A stretch of DNA of 64,000 bases from CAVSJJ01 sp963728395 (GCA_963728395.1 CAVSJJ010000008.1:248001-312000); one strand, 5' to 3'; positions 42,490-51,575 are shown, counted from the stretch's first letter. Translations and numbers: made by a program. Notes: generated by a model from the sequence alone, not told the origin.

Positions 42490-43854
42490 CTACGCCGACC
42501 GGGTCGCGGGCAGCCGCGCGACCCGGTCGGCCAGGGCGCGGGCGGCGTGCGGGTGCGCCCCGGCGAGGAGCCCGACGGCGAAGAGCAGGTATGCCGCGTC
42601 GACGCCGGTTGCCGTCTGCCGCGGGACCTTCCAGCCGCCGGCATGGTCCCTCGTCAGCGCGTCGAGGACCGCACCGGCCACTGCCTCGGGTGCGTGGCGC
42701 AGCACCCCGCCGGACCCGAGGACGAGACGAACCTCGCCGAGTGGCCGGGGCCGCTCGGACGGCATCGCGGGGCGGGCGTGACGGCGGACCGCGACGAGCG
42801 CGGCCGTCGTGGCGAGCTCGCGCTCGGCGTCCCACTCTGCCTCCGACGAGGCGAGGTGGGCGGTGTCGGCGGCGACGACCGCGGCATACGCGCTCGCCGC
42901 CGGGGAGAGCGCCAGTCCCTCCCGCTCGGCCGCCTCGACGACGCCGAGGGCGCTCCACCGCATCCCGAGGTCGCCCTCGACGGTGCGGGCATGCCACAGC
43001 GGCGCGACGACATCGCGGTGCAGGGTCGCCTCCTCGCCGTGGGGGGTGAGGACGGAGTAGACGTCGGTCGTCGCGCCGCCGATGTCGACGACGAGGACGT
43101 CCTCGCCGACGACCTCGCCGAGGACCTCGACGCCGCTGAGCACGGCGTCGGGGGTGGCCGCGCGGACGAGGCCGGCGAACCGGGGGCCGCGCGAGAGCCC
43201 CTTGCCGCCGATGACGTGGGAGAGGAACGCCTCCCGGATCGCGGCCCGGGCGCCGTCGGGAGCGATGACGCCGATGCGTGGCACGACGTTGGGGGTGACG
43301 GTGGCGGTTCGACCGGTCGAGGCGAGCACGTGGCGGACGTCCTCGGCCGCTTCGGCGTTCCCGGCGACGACGATGGGCACGGCCACCCGGGCCCGGGCCA
43401 GCCGGGTCGCGTTGTGGCGCAGGACCTCGGCGTTGCCGCCGTCGGTGCCGCCGACGAGCAGGACGATGTCGGGTCGCGCGGCCCGCAGCGCCGCGACATC
43501 GGCCCCGGCGAGCGCGCCGTGGGCGACGTGGACGACCTTCGCCCCGGCCGAGAGCCCGACCCGGCGCCCGGCCTCCGCCGTCACCTCGCGCTCGTACCCG
43601 ACGACGGCGAGCCGCAGGCCGCCACCGGCGCTGGAGCAGACGAGGGTCCGCTCCGGCGGGGCGGGTATGCCGCTCCGGCGCCCGAGCCCGGCCGCCTCGA
43701 CGAGGTCACCGGCGACGGCCTCGAGGCCGTCGAGGACGTCGGTGGCGACCGTCGTCGGGCGGGCGGCGGTCGCGAGGACCGACCCGTCGTCGACGTCGAC
43801 GAGGATGCCCTTGGTGAACGTCGAGCCGACGTCGGCGCAGAGGAAGGCGGTCAC
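42490..43854 (-). CDS. glutamate mutase L (MutL) family ASKHA protein
   Basis: 454 residues from GTG 43854. ASKHA ATPase motifs: phosphate 1 CADVGSTFTKGILVD, SSAGGGLRLAVVG, LLVGGTDGGNAEVL, the second phosphate loop VLVVDIGGATTDVYSV and LGSGGVLRHAPEAV. MutL proteins are coded beside B12-dependent glutamate mutase in some species and are thought to be reactivation factors, but no mutase gene is near here. The partner is unknown. Confidence 0.82.
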   Translation of the reverse strand: MTAFLCADVGSTFTKGILVDVDDGSVLATAARPTTVATDVLDGLEAVAGDLVEAAGLGRRSGIPAPPERTLVCSSAGGGLRLAVVGYEREVTAEAGRRVGLSAGAKVVHVAHGALAGADVAALRAARPDIVLLVGGTDGGNAEVLRHNATRLARARVAVPIVVAGNAEAAEDVRHVLASTGRTATVTPNVVPRIGVIAPDGARAAIREAFLSHVIGGKGLSRGPRFAGLVRAATPDAVLSGVEVLGEVVGEDVLVVDIGGATTDVYSVLTPHGEEATLHRDVVAPLWHARTVEGDLGMRWSALGVVEAAEREGLALSPAASAYAAVVAADTAHLASSEAEWDAERELATTAALVAVRRHARPAMPSERPRPLGEVRLVLGSGGVLRHAPEAVAGAVLDALTRDHAGGWKVPRQTATGVDAAYLLFAVGLLAGAHPHAARALADRVARLPATRSA

Positions 43855-43960
43855 CCGCCCAGGGTCGCACGTATCCTCGCTGTATCACCGACGCCCCGTC
43901 GCCGCTCCCACACGAGGGAGACCAGCGCGGTTCGACCGCGCCCGAGACGAGGGAGCCGTC

Positions 43961-44803
43961 ATGAACGTCAAACCCTGGAGCACCGTCGCGAGCGGGATCA
44001 CCTCGCCCGTCGTGGCCGGCATCCAGTACCTCCTCCGCGCGCACGGCCATACCGTCGCCGCCGACGGGGTCTACGGGCCCGCGACCGCGACGGCCGTCGG
44101 CGCGTTCCAGTCGGCCGAGGGGCTGAGCGCCGATGGCATCGTCGGGCCGCAGACGTGGCCCCCCCTCGTCGTCACGACGCACGCCGGGTCCTCGGGCGAC
44201 GCGGTCCGGGCCGTCCAGCAGTTCGGGCTGCTCCGGTGGCCCGGAGACGAGCCGCTCGTCGTCGACGGCGTCTCCGGCCCGGCGACCGCCGAACACGTGA
44301 CGTTCTTCCAGGAGTCGTGGGGACTGGCCCAGGACGGCGCCGCCGGACCGCAGACATGGTCCTTCCTCGGGGCGCAGCTCCCGGGGGCGACCATCTGGCC
44401 GCTCGTGGCGCAGGGGGCGACCCAGCAGACGAACTGGCGGGTCCTCGCGGCGCAGCACCTCCTGCGGGCCCGCCGCGCCTCGATCGCCGCCGACGGCGTC
44501 TTCGGCCCGGCCAGCGGGGCCGCCGTCTCGGCGTTCCAGCACACCCTGCGCTCGACGCAGATCGGCACGACGCTCGGTCAGCTCGACTGGCCACACCTCG
44601 TGCTCACCGTCCGGCTCGGCGAGCACGGCGAGGCCGTCCGCGCCGCGCAGTCGCTCCTGCCGGGCGGACTGAGCGTCGACGGGGCCTTCGGGCCGGACAC
44701 CGACGCCGCGGTGCGCGAGTTCCAGGGGATGTTCGCCCCGCCGGTCGACGGCATCGTCGGCCCGGTGACCTGGCACGCCCTCACGCTGCGCCTCTTCGAC
44801 TAG
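43961..44803 (+). CDS. protein of four peptidoglycan-binding domain repeats
   Basis: 280 residues from ATG 43961 with GAGGGAG upstream. Four copies of the PG_binding_1 motif with the core DGVYGPATATAVGAFQ, DGVSGPATAEHVTFFQ, DGVFGPASGAAVSAFQ and DGAFGPDTDAAVREFQ, each followed by DGIVGPQTW-type endings in repeats 1, 2 and 4. No catalytic domain and no signal peptide can be seen, which is odd for a wall-binding protein; it might be a phage-like endolysin targeting module or use another export route. Confidence 0.85.
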   Translation: MNVKPWSTVASGITSPVVAGIQYLLRAHGHTVAADGVYGPATATAVGAFQSAEGLSADGIVGPQTWPPLVVTTHAGSSGDAVRAVQQFGLLRWPGDEPLVVDGVSGPATAEHVTFFQESWGLAQDGAAGPQTWSFLGAQLPGATIWPLVAQGATQQTNWRVLAAQHLLRARRASIAADGVFGPASGAAVSAFQHTLRSTQIGTTLGQLDWPHLVLTVRLGEHGEAVRAAQSLLPGGLSVDGAFGPDTDAAVREFQGMFAPPVDGIVGPVTWHALTLRLFD

Positions 44804-44816
44804 GTGGCTGCCGGTT

Positions 44817-44857
44817 CGAGGTAATCCGAGACCCACCACCGGCACCGGAATACCTCG
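44817..44857. terminator. 12-bp hairpin between convergent genes
   Basis: Arms 44817-44828 and 44846-44857 pair with one A-A mismatch. The left arm and AGACCC match the groEL hairpin at 24111-24155. It lies between the peptidoglycan-binding gene (plus) and metB (minus). Confidence 0.6.
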
Positions 44858-44895
44858 ACCCGGGGGTGGGGCGGGGCGGCGTGCCGACGGTCGCG

Positions 44896-46083
44896 TCAGG
44901 TCAGTCGGTCGAGGGCCTGGCGCAGGTCCTCGACGAGGTCCTCGGCGTCCTCGATGCCGACCGAGAGGCGGATGAGGTCACCGGGAACCTCGAGCTCGGT
45001 GCCTGCGACGGAGGCGTGCGTCATCCGGCCCGGGTGCTCGATGAGCGACTCGACGCCGCCGAGGCTCTCCCCCAGCGTCCACAGCCCGGTCTCGGCGCAC
45101 ACCTTCGTCGCGACGTCCTCGCCGCCGCGGACCCGGAAGGACACCATGCCGCCGAACCGGCGCATCTGGCGGGCGGCGACCTCGTGGCCCTCATGGCCGG
45201 CGAGCCCGGGATAGAGGACCGACGCCACGCCGGGATGCCCCTCGAGGAACTCGACGACGCGCTCGGCGTTGTCGCAGTGCCGCTCCATCCGCACGGCGAG
45301 CGTCTTCAGCCCGCGCAGGACGAGCCAGGAGTCGAACGGGCCGGCGACGGCGCCCATCGAGTTCTGGTGGAACGCCACCCGTTCGGCCGCCTCCGCCCCG
45401 TCGAGCCAGGGGACGGCGACGTCGGCACCGACGAGCACGGCGCCGCCGACGACGTCGCTGTGCCCGCCGGCATACTTCGTCGCGCTGTGCGTCACGAGGT
45501 CGGCGCCGAGGGCGAGTGGCTGCTGGAGGTAGGGCGAGGCGAAGGTGTTGTCGACGACGAGCAGCGCGCCCGCCTCGTGGGCGACGGCGGCGATGGCCTC
45601 GATGTCGGCGATGCCGAGCAGGGGGTTGGTCGGTGTCTCGAGCCAGACCACCCGGGTCTCACCGGGGCGGATCGCGGACCGCACGGCGTCGACATCGGCG
45701 ACGCGGGCGACCGAGTAGGTCAGCCCCCACGGTCGGGCGACCTTCTCGAAGAGCCGGTAGGTGCCGCCGTAGGCGTCGGAGGGAATGACGACGTGGTCGC
45801 CCGGCCGGAGCAACGCCCGCAGGACCGCGTCCTGCCCGGCCAGCCCCGAGGCGAAGGCGAACCCCCGGGCCGCGCCCTCGAGAGAGGCGAAGCACTCCTC
45901 GAGCGCGGCGCGGGTGGGGTTGGCCGAGCGGCTGTACTCGTAGCCGCCGCGCAGGCTGCCGATGCCGTCCTGCTTGTAGGTCGACACCTGGTAGATCGGT
46001 GGGACGACGGCCCCGGTTGTCGGGTCGGGCTGCTGGCCGGCGTGGATGGCGCGGGAGGAGAAGCCGAGTTCTGGGGAGCTCAT
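44896..46083 (-). CDS. metB: cystathionine gamma-synthase
   Basis: 395 residues. Cys/Met metabolism PLP enzyme with SSRAIHAGQQPDPTTGAVVPPIY, YEYSRSANPTR, FASGLAGQDAVL, WLETPTNPLL, and the PLP lysine in THSATKYAGGHSDVVGG; the end SLGGVESLIEHPGRMTH is typical. It makes cystathionine from an acyl-homoserine and cysteine, although cystathionine gamma-lyase activity cannot be excluded by sequence. With the cbs gene at 62.5 kb both directions of transsulfuration are represented. Confidence 0.92.
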   Translation of the reverse strand: MSSPELGFSSRAIHAGQQPDPTTGAVVPPIYQVSTYKQDGIGSLRGGYEYSRSANPTRAALEECFASLEGAARGFAFASGLAGQDAVLRALLRPGDHVVIPSDAYGGTYRLFEKVARPWGLTYSVARVADVDAVRSAIRPGETRVVWLETPTNPLLGIADIEAIAAVAHEAGALLVVDNTFASPYLQQPLALGADLVTHSATKYAGGHSDVVGGAVLVGADVAVPWLDGAEAAERVAFHQNSMGAVAGPFDSWLVLRGLKTLAVRMERHCDNAERVVEFLEGHPGVASVLYPGLAGHEGHEVAARQMRRFGGMVSFRVRGGEDVATKVCAETGLWTLGESLGGVESLIEHPGRMTHASVAGTELEVPGDLIRLSVGIEDAEDLVEDLRQALDRLT

Positions 46084-46103
46084 CCGGCCAGACTAGGCGC
46101 AGC

Positions 46104-47129
46104 TCACCGCTCGGACGGGCCGGTGGCGGTGACCGACCCGCGCCACTCGCGCTGGTAGCCGGCGATCCGGTAGCCGAGGACGGTGTTGACGGCGAGCATG
46201 TGGGCGTTGTCATCGGCGTTCCAGGTCCGGACCCGAGTGGCCGTGGGGACGGCGCGCTGCAGGGCCAGGACGTTGGCCGCCTTGAGCCGCAGGCCGAGCC
46301 GGTGGCCGCGGTGCTCGCGCAGGACGAGCGTGTCCCACTGGTAGGCGAGGCCGAGGTCGCCCTCGGAGACGGTCAGCGTGGTGAAGCCGACGAGCCGGCC
46401 CGAGTCGACGTGGCGCGCCACCGTTTCGACCCAGCGCCGCCTCGAGGCCAGGGTCGCCTCCACCCAGTCGCGCATCCGTTGCTCCGACCACTCCTCGGGC
46501 TCGAGCGGGACCTCGCCGAGCGGGGTGTCGGTGCTCATCCGCGCCTGGAGCCGGGCCCGGTCGGCGAGCCAGCCGTCCGGCATCCCGTCGACACTCGTCT
46601 CGAGCACGTATGCCGGCTCGCCGTCGGCGAGCGCTGCGAGGCGGTCGGCATCCGCCGGCAGGGCCATCTCACTGCGCAGGACGGTCTGGGCGGGGGCGAA
46701 GCCGCGAGCGGCGAGGTAGTCCTCGCCCAGACTGTCCGTCCGGCCGGCCGCCCACTCGGTCTCCAGGAGCAGCGCCTCGCGTCCCGCCTCGCGCAGCCGT
46801 CGCTCGAGATCGCGCAGGAGGGGGTCGGCGACGGCCTCGACGTCCTCCCCGGGCCGGACCGCGACCCGGCCGTGGGCGAGGTGGGAATTGTCACTGGTGG
46901 GGAGCTCGGCGCCGATCCCACCGAGCACCGCGCCGTCCGCGTCGAGCGCCGCGAGCCAGAGCGTCTGCGAGTAGGGCGAGGCCGCCCGCCCCCGCAGCTC
47001 GTCGAGCGTCCAGCCCCGCTCCTGGGGCCCGAACCGCTCCCGATCGACCGCGGTGAAGACGTCGTTCCAGGCGGCGAACAGCGCCGCATCCTCGGGGTCC
47101 TCGCCGCTCACCGGCACGATCTCGACCAC
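46104..47129 (-). CDS. tandem-domain GNAT N-acetyltransferase
   Basis: 341 residues from GTG 47129; CAGGAG lies about 12 nt upstream. Two GNAT folds: a degenerate N-terminal one (about 1-165) and a C-terminal one with the acetyl-CoA loop TLVLREHRGHRLGLRLKAANVLAL (about 270-292) and TWNADDNAHMLAVNTVLGYRIAG. This mycothiol-synthase-like double arrangement is common in actinobacteria; the substrate is unknown. The end AGYQREWRGSV is usual in the family. Confidence 0.85.
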   Translation of the reverse strand: MVEIVPVSGEDPEDAALFAAWNDVFTAVDRERFGPQERGWTLDELRGRAASPYSQTLWLAALDADGAVLGGIGAELPTSDNSHLAHGRVAVRPGEDVEAVADPLLRDLERRLREAGREALLLETEWAAGRTDSLGEDYLAARGFAPAQTVLRSEMALPADADRLAALADGEPAYVLETSVDGMPDGWLADRARLQARMSTDTPLGEVPLEPEEWSEQRMRDWVEATLASRRRWVETVARHVDSGRLVGFTTLTVSEGDLGLAYQWDTLVLREHRGHRLGLRLKAANVLALQRAVPTATRVRTWNADDNAHMLAVNTVLGYRIAGYQREWRGSVTATGPSER

Positions 47130-47271
47130 CGGGCCAGCCAACTCCTGCCTGCCCCCCTCACGCAAACCCGGATGCCGCAGCCGGTGGGTCCCGCCGGCGC
47201 GCCGCGGCCGCTCGCGGTCCCTACCGGGTGACGTGCGGAACACCGGGTCCGCGCGGGGAGTTGAGGGGGAC

Positions 47272-47970
47272 ATGCTGTTCGGATCGCGCGCCACGACGAC
47301 CATGCCCACCGCCGAGCAGGCCCTCGCCGGCCGGGACCACCGGATCTTCCGGGTGCCCGAGACCCACGAGGTGCTCGGCACGCCGCTCGAGGGCCCCTGG
47401 CCCGAGGGGACCGAGGTGCTCTACGTCGCCATGGGCTGCTTCTGGGGGTCGGAGCGGATCTTCTGGCGACTGCCCGGCGTCGTGACGACGGCGGTCGGCT
47501 ACATGGGCGGCTACACGCCGCATCCGACCTACGAGGAGTCGACGACCGGGCTGACCGGGCACGCCGAGACGGTCCTGGTCGCCTACGACCCGGCGAAGAC
47601 CTCGCCGCAGCTGCTCCTCAAGGCCTTCTGGGAGAACCACGATCCGACCCAGGGCAACCGGCAGGGCAACGACATCGGCACGGCATACCGGTCGGCGATC
47701 TACTGGACGACACGGGAGCAGGAGCGGGCCGCCCGGGCGACCTTCGCCGCCTTCCAGACCGAGCTGACCCGGGCCGGCCGCGGGACGATCACGACCGAGC
47801 TCGCCGGGGCGCAGGACGCGGGCCCGTTCTGGTATGCCGAGGACTACCACCAGCAGTACCTGCACAAGAATCCGAACGGCTACTGCAACCACGGCCCGAA
47901 CGGGCTCACCTGCCCGGTCGGCGTCGCGAGCCTGCCCGCCCAGACCGACGTCGCGCCGCCGCAGGGCTGA
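47272..47970 (+). CDS. msrA: peptide-methionine (S)-S-oxide reductase
   Basis: 232 residues from ATG 47272 with GAGGGGGA upstream. Catalytic motif AMGCFWGSERIFW with the active Cys, VGYMGGYTPHPTYEES, GHAETVLVAYDP and YHQQYLHKNPNGYC. The extra N-terminal 45 residues (AEQALAGRDHRIFRVPETHEVLG) occur in longer MsrA forms. It repairs oxidised methionine. It carries one forward and one reverse copy of the GTATGCCG word, the last before the 13-kb gap. Confidence 0.95.
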   Translation: MLFGSRATTTMPTAEQALAGRDHRIFRVPETHEVLGTPLEGPWPEGTEVLYVAMGCFWGSERIFWRLPGVVTTAVGYMGGYTPHPTYEESTTGLTGHAETVLVAYDPAKTSPQLLLKAFWENHDPTQGNRQGNDIGTAYRSAIYWTTREQERAARATFAAFQTELTRAGRGTITTELAGAQDAGPFWYAEDYHQQYLHKNPNGYCNHGPNGLTCPVGVASLPAQTDVAPPQG

Positions 47971-48104
47971 GCCGCACCGGTCGGGCCCAGCGGCCGACGG
48001 GCGCCACCGCCGTCGACCTGTTGTCGTGGGCGTGCGGGGCCGAGCCATCACTGACGTCAGGGGACGACCGCCCGGCGCGTGGCAGCGGCATGAGCCGGCC
48101 ACGG

Positions 48105-49052
48105 TCAGGTGGTGGCCGAAGACCCCGTCGGCGAAGGCGAGGGCGGCACCTGCGCGCGTGGTGGGGCCTGCAGGATGGGCCGGTACGCCACGCCGGCGAG
48201 GGCGAGGGCGAGCGTGGCGGCCAGGACGAACCCGCTGGCCAGTACGACCGAGGCGCCGGGCGCGTCGGTGATGAGCATGGTCAGGCCCATCCCGGCAACG
48301 GAGCAGCCCAGGAGCGCGGACCACCCGACAACCGGCGCCAGGAGACGCCGCGCCCACGGGCGGTTGCGCAGCAGGCCGATGCCGATGGCGAGGACGACCG
48401 GCACGACGTACCCCAGATCCATGACCTTGACGACCCAGAAGACGACCGGGTCATCCAGGTATTCCTGGCTCGTCGGAGCCGCGCGCCACGCGTCGGCCAA
48501 GCCGGGGAGGTGCAGGCCGACGGCGAGGAACACCGCGACGCCCAGGAGGTACCAGCCGGTGATGTGCTGCAACGTGGAGCGTGCCTTCGGTGCAGCCACG
48601 TGGAACAGCCGGTGCCCGGCAACCACCAGCACCGCGCCGCACAGGGTGATCAGGGCCCAGAAGAGCACGAACCACCGCTCGCTGTTGCCACCGTACTGAG
48701 CGAGGTCACCGCTGATCGCGAGCTGGGTGTAGAGGTACAACCCGTATGAGGCCGGGGCCAGGGCAAGGGCCTCGGCACCCGGCCGCCGGCGCATGACGAG
48801 CCACGCCGCAGCCACGCTCACCGGACCGACGAGCAGCAGGCCTGCGATGTCGCCGCCGCGGAGCTGGTCCACGGCTGCGGCGGATGCGTGGTACTCGATG
48901 GTGCCGGTCCCGAGCGGGCCGAGCAGGGCGACCGCGATCGCGCCCGCGCCGATCATGGTGAGGGCGAGGGCCAGAGGCGACCAGCGCGAAGCGGTGGATG
49001 CCTTGCCGGTCGCTCGAGCTCGCGGAAGATCGTGGGGACGAACAGTTGTCAT
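48105..49052 (-). CDS. polytopic membrane protein of unknown function
   Basis: 315 residues from ATG 49052 with GGAGCGG upstream. About eight hydrophobic helices, beginning after a basic 25-residue N-terminus: PLALALTMIGAGAIAVALLGPLG, IAGLLLVGPVSVAAAWLVM, YGLYLYTQLAI, WFVLFWALITLCGAVLVVAG, LLGVAVFLAVGLH, and three more. No motif recognised. It marks the left edge of the accessory island, where the GTATGCCG word disappears. Confidence 0.65.
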   Translation of the reverse strand: MTTVRPHDLPRARATGKASTASRWSPLALALTMIGAGAIAVALLGPLGTGTIEYHASAAAVDQLRGGDIAGLLLVGPVSVAAAWLVMRRRPGAEALALAPASYGLYLYTQLAISGDLAQYGGNSERWFVLFWALITLCGAVLVVAGHRLFHVAAPKARSTLQHITGWYLLGVAVFLAVGLHLPGLADAWRAAPTSQEYLDDPVVFWVVKVMDLGYVVPVVLAIGIGLLRNRPWARRLLAPVVGWSALLGCSVAGMGLTMLITDAPGASVVLASGFVLAATLALALAGVAYRPILQAPPRAQVPPSPSPTGSSATT

Positions 49053-49566
49053 AGCCGCTCCATCTGCACGCGGCACCGGACGACGGCACGTTGTGCGACA
49101 GCCTCTGTCTCGGAGGGCGTGCAGCCGGATCGGCGCGTCAAGGCGTCGCCACCGCGCGAGCCGGCGCGGTGAACTGTGCCACCCGACCCAGCACCGCTGC
49201 CCTCCCAACGGACATCGACATCGTCCTCCCCCTCGTCAGGATCGGCTGTCCCCTGCCTCACAGACGAGATGTGAGATACGCATCAGCCCGGATGTCCCGA
49301 TCTGGACGGAAAGTGCGACAGCCCGCGGCGAAAGTCCGTGATACTGACGACTCCAACACCGCAGCTGAGCGCCGGCGGGCCGAGGGTCCGCGCCATCCCT
49401 GCGTGCGAGAAAGGTCACCTCACCGACCCCGCCGCCGACGTTGACAGGCCCCGACGCGGTCGGAACCGTGGAAGACGGGTGAGGTTGGGCGGACGCGACG
49501 GGCGCCCAGGCTCTTTCCCCCCGGGCATTGAGGAAGGACACATCGGCCGACCTCGAGGGAGGCCTG
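49053..49566. other. 514-nt gap without recognised gene
   Basis: Overlapping open frames exist in most directions, as expected at this GC content, but none has a familiar protein or good ribosome site. A TTGACA lies near 49441 on the plus strand, without a matching -10. Confidence 0.4.
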
Positions 49567-49714
49567 ATGATCGAGGCTCGCCGCCGGGCGAAACGCGATG
49601 CGGTCACGACCGCCGTCGACGGCGTCGCGTTCGACGTGATGCCAGGACGATGACCGGCTTCCGCGAGCCCAACGGCAGCGGGGAGCCCTGGTCGTCGCCG
49701 GCGCCCACACCGAC

Positions 49715-50128
49715 GTGATCCAGCTCGCCGGGACGGTCACCGTGGAATCCGGAGCGCAGATCGGTGGCGTGCCGCGTCACGTCGGAGGGATCCAGCAGGT
49801 CTCCGGCAGCGCGCAGGTCGGACACCGGACGAGCGTGGCCCCACAGCCCCACGGCGGGGACCCCTTCGCCCGGATCGTCTCGTTCCCGGTCCTGACGCTG
49901 CTCCTGGCGTTCACCTTCGTCCTGCTGCCGGTCGCGACCGCCGGACTCCTGGCGGGGGCCGTGATCGTCGGGTCCGGCGTCATTGCACGGGGTGACCTGA
50001 TCGGTGACCGGCTGCCCATCCGCCGCCGGGGCCCGTCGACGGCCCGGCGTGCGGCCTCGGTGGGTCCGGTCGATGAAGAGGGACCGGGAGAGGAACGCTG
50101 TGTCGTACCGAACGGGGCGAGGCCATGA
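49715..50128 (+). CDS. small membrane protein, probably 5'-disrupted
   Basis: 137 residues from GTG 49715. Residues VIQLAGTVTVESGAQIGGVPRHVGGIQQVSGSAQVG form short beta repeats like those of bactofilin-type polymer-forming proteins, followed by a double membrane span (FPVLTLLLAFTFVLLPVATAGLLAGAVIVG). The start has no ribosome site. A good one (GGGAGG) precedes ATG 49567, whose frame codes for MIEARRRAKRDAVTTAVDG and stops at 49653, and the frame upstream of GTG 49715 (LVVAGAHTD) looks coding. A frameshift near 49640-49690 is therefore likely. Function unknown. Confidence 0.4.
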   Translation: MIQLAGTVTVESGAQIGGVPRHVGGIQQVSGSAQVGHRTSVAPQPHGGDPFARIVSFPVLTLLLAFTFVLLPVATAGLLAGAVIVGSGVIARGDLIGDRLPIRRRGPSTARRAASVGPVDEEGPGEERCVVPNGARP

Positions 50129-50373
50129 CGATCGACCGTTCGACAGGTGGCGTGCCACAGCGCCGCGCGTGGGCGGGTGGACTCATCGGGATCCTGGCCG
50201 GAGCGGGCGCCACCCTGGGGTGCTCGCGGCCGGTGGAGCCGGCGTGGCGCTGGGTGCCGCCTTCGGTGCCGCCACGGGGGTGCTGGCCGCCGCCCTGCTC
50301 GCCCTGGGCGCGGGCGGGCGCCGCGCCCGGAGGGTTCCGGAGGGTTCCGGCGCAGCGGGAGGGATGGGGCCAT
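50125..50373 (+). pseudogene. small membrane protein gene with apparent frameshift
   Basis: ATG 50125 overlaps the previous stop as ATGA and reads RAWAGGLIGILAGAGATLG, the start of a membrane hairpin. The natural continuation, VLAAGGAGVALGAAFGAATG and an Ala/Leu span, is in another frame from about 50215. Further on, a 10-bp tandem duplication (GGAGGGTTCC twice, about 50329-50348) returns reading to the first frame. Without correction the frame reads through into the next gene. Function unknown. Confidence 0.4.
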
Positions 50374-50934
50374 GTGTCGATCGTCGAGGCCCAACGCGAC
50401 GTGCGCCGCGTCTATGCCGGCGGCTTCCACGGCCAGCCGGTCTCCGCGGTGGTATGGCTGGCTGCGGCGGCTGCGGCCCAGTGGGTCGACACCGGTAGCT
50501 CGGTCCTCGTCCTCCTCCTCGGGGGGACCGTGATCTTCCCGCTGACCTGTCTGGTCATCCGACTCGCGGGACGTCCGGCGTCGCTGCCGTCCGGGCACCC
50601 CATGGCGGCCCTGGCCATGCAGGTCGCCTTCACCGTGCCCATCGGCCTCCTGGTGGTCGTGGCCCTCCTGGCTGGCCGCGGTGAGCTCTTCCTCCCCGGA
50701 AGCATGGAGGTCGTCGGCGCGCACTACCCGCCCTTCGTCTTTCTCTACGGGATGCGGATGTTCGCCTTCCTTTCTGTGGCGCTGGTCGTGCCCGGCCTCA
50801 CCTTCCTCATCTGGGTGTCGGTCCCGCCCCCGTTCGCCGGATGGTTCACCAGTGCACTACTGGTCGTCTTCGCCGTCCTGCTGCGCTCGTCCGCCGACCA
50901 CCTCGACGCAGGTGAGAGGACGCCGTCGCCATGA
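50374..50934 (+). CDS. DUF7010-like membrane protein
   Basis: 186 residues from GTG 50374, which follows GGGAGGGATGGGG. The start VSIVEAQRDVRRVYAGGFHGQPVSAVVWL and six hydrophobic helices, with LLLGGTVIFPLTCLVIRLAGRPASLP between helices 2 and 3, resemble the DUF7010 family as I remember it. No function known. No transport or catalytic motif is visible. Confidence 0.6.
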   Translation: MSIVEAQRDVRRVYAGGFHGQPVSAVVWLAAAAAAQWVDTGSSVLVLLLGGTVIFPLTCLVIRLAGRPASLPSGHPMAALAMQVAFTVPIGLLVVVALLAGRGELFLPGSMEVVGAHYPPFVFLYGMRMFAFLSVALVVPGLTFLIWVSVPPPFAGWFTSALLVVFAVLLRSSADHLDAGERTPSP

Positions 50935-51311
50935 CCGCGGCCCGGCGAGTGGCGGTGGTCCCACCCGCCGCCTGCGCCGCAGTACCACCGTGGCCAATCA
51001 ACGACCCTCGGACTCCCGGGTAGCGGGGCTGCACGACCACCTCACCCGCGACGCTCGAGGAGACCACCCCCAGTTCCGTCGGCGCTCTTCGACGGTGGGT
51101 CACTTCGCCCACTGCCGGCGTCTCCGCCGTCACAGCTTTCCCGCCCGAGGGTGGAAACACCACCTTCGCAAGACTTTCGTTGTCTTGCCTGGCTGGTGTT
51201 TGTCTTGCCTCGTCGGGCCGGCCGCCCCTCGACCGCACCACCGTCGTGCCAACAGACCGCGACGCTCTTCGCCGACTGTCGACGTGCCCAGGGCGGTGGG
51301 GCGGGGGCATT
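50935..51311. other. 377-nt gap, no gene recognised
   Basis: Contains a direct repeat TGTCTTGCCT (about 51179-51188 and 51209-51218) in a locally AT-richer stretch. Frames here lack homology I can recognise; this may be decayed sequence. Confidence 0.4.
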
Positions 51312-51575
51312 TCAGCGGCGCTGGTAGATCTCCCGCCGATGCCCGACGGCGACAACAAGGACGAGGAGAACCTCGTCGCGGACCTCGTAGACGATGCGGT
51401 AGTCGCCCGTGCGGACCCGCCACTCCCCGTCCCCACCGAGCAGCGTCTTGGCACCACTCGGGCGCGGCTGGTCAGCAAGCAGCTCGATGGCCGCCTGGAC
51501 GCGACGCCGCGCGGCGGGGTCCAGGTTGCGGAGCTGACGCACCGCGGCGGGGGCGACCTGGATCCGGTAGGTCAT
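51312..51575 (-). CDS. RelE/ParE-family toxin
   Basis: 87 residues from ATG 51575, which overlaps the antitoxin stop as ATGA. Compact RelE fold: YRIQVAPAAVRQLRNLDPAARRRVQAAIELL, then GEWRVRTGDYRIVYEV and VVAVGHRREIYQR. The Arg residues of WRVRTGDYRI and the C-terminal HRREIYQR are those used by RelE mRNA interferases. Likely a ribosome-dependent ribonuclease neutralised by the adjacent Phd-type antitoxin. Confidence 0.9.
   Translation of the reverse strand: MTYRIQVAPAAVRQLRNLDPAARRRVQAAIELLADQPRPSGAKTLLGGDGEWRVRTGDYRIVYEVRDEVLLVLVVAVGHRREIYQRR

Noticed and set aside
38752..43854. Gene order thrT-metT-rpmG-hadA-hadB-murB as a novel cluster
   Set aside because: It is the conserved actinobacterial arrangement, shared with Mycobacterium and Streptomyces.
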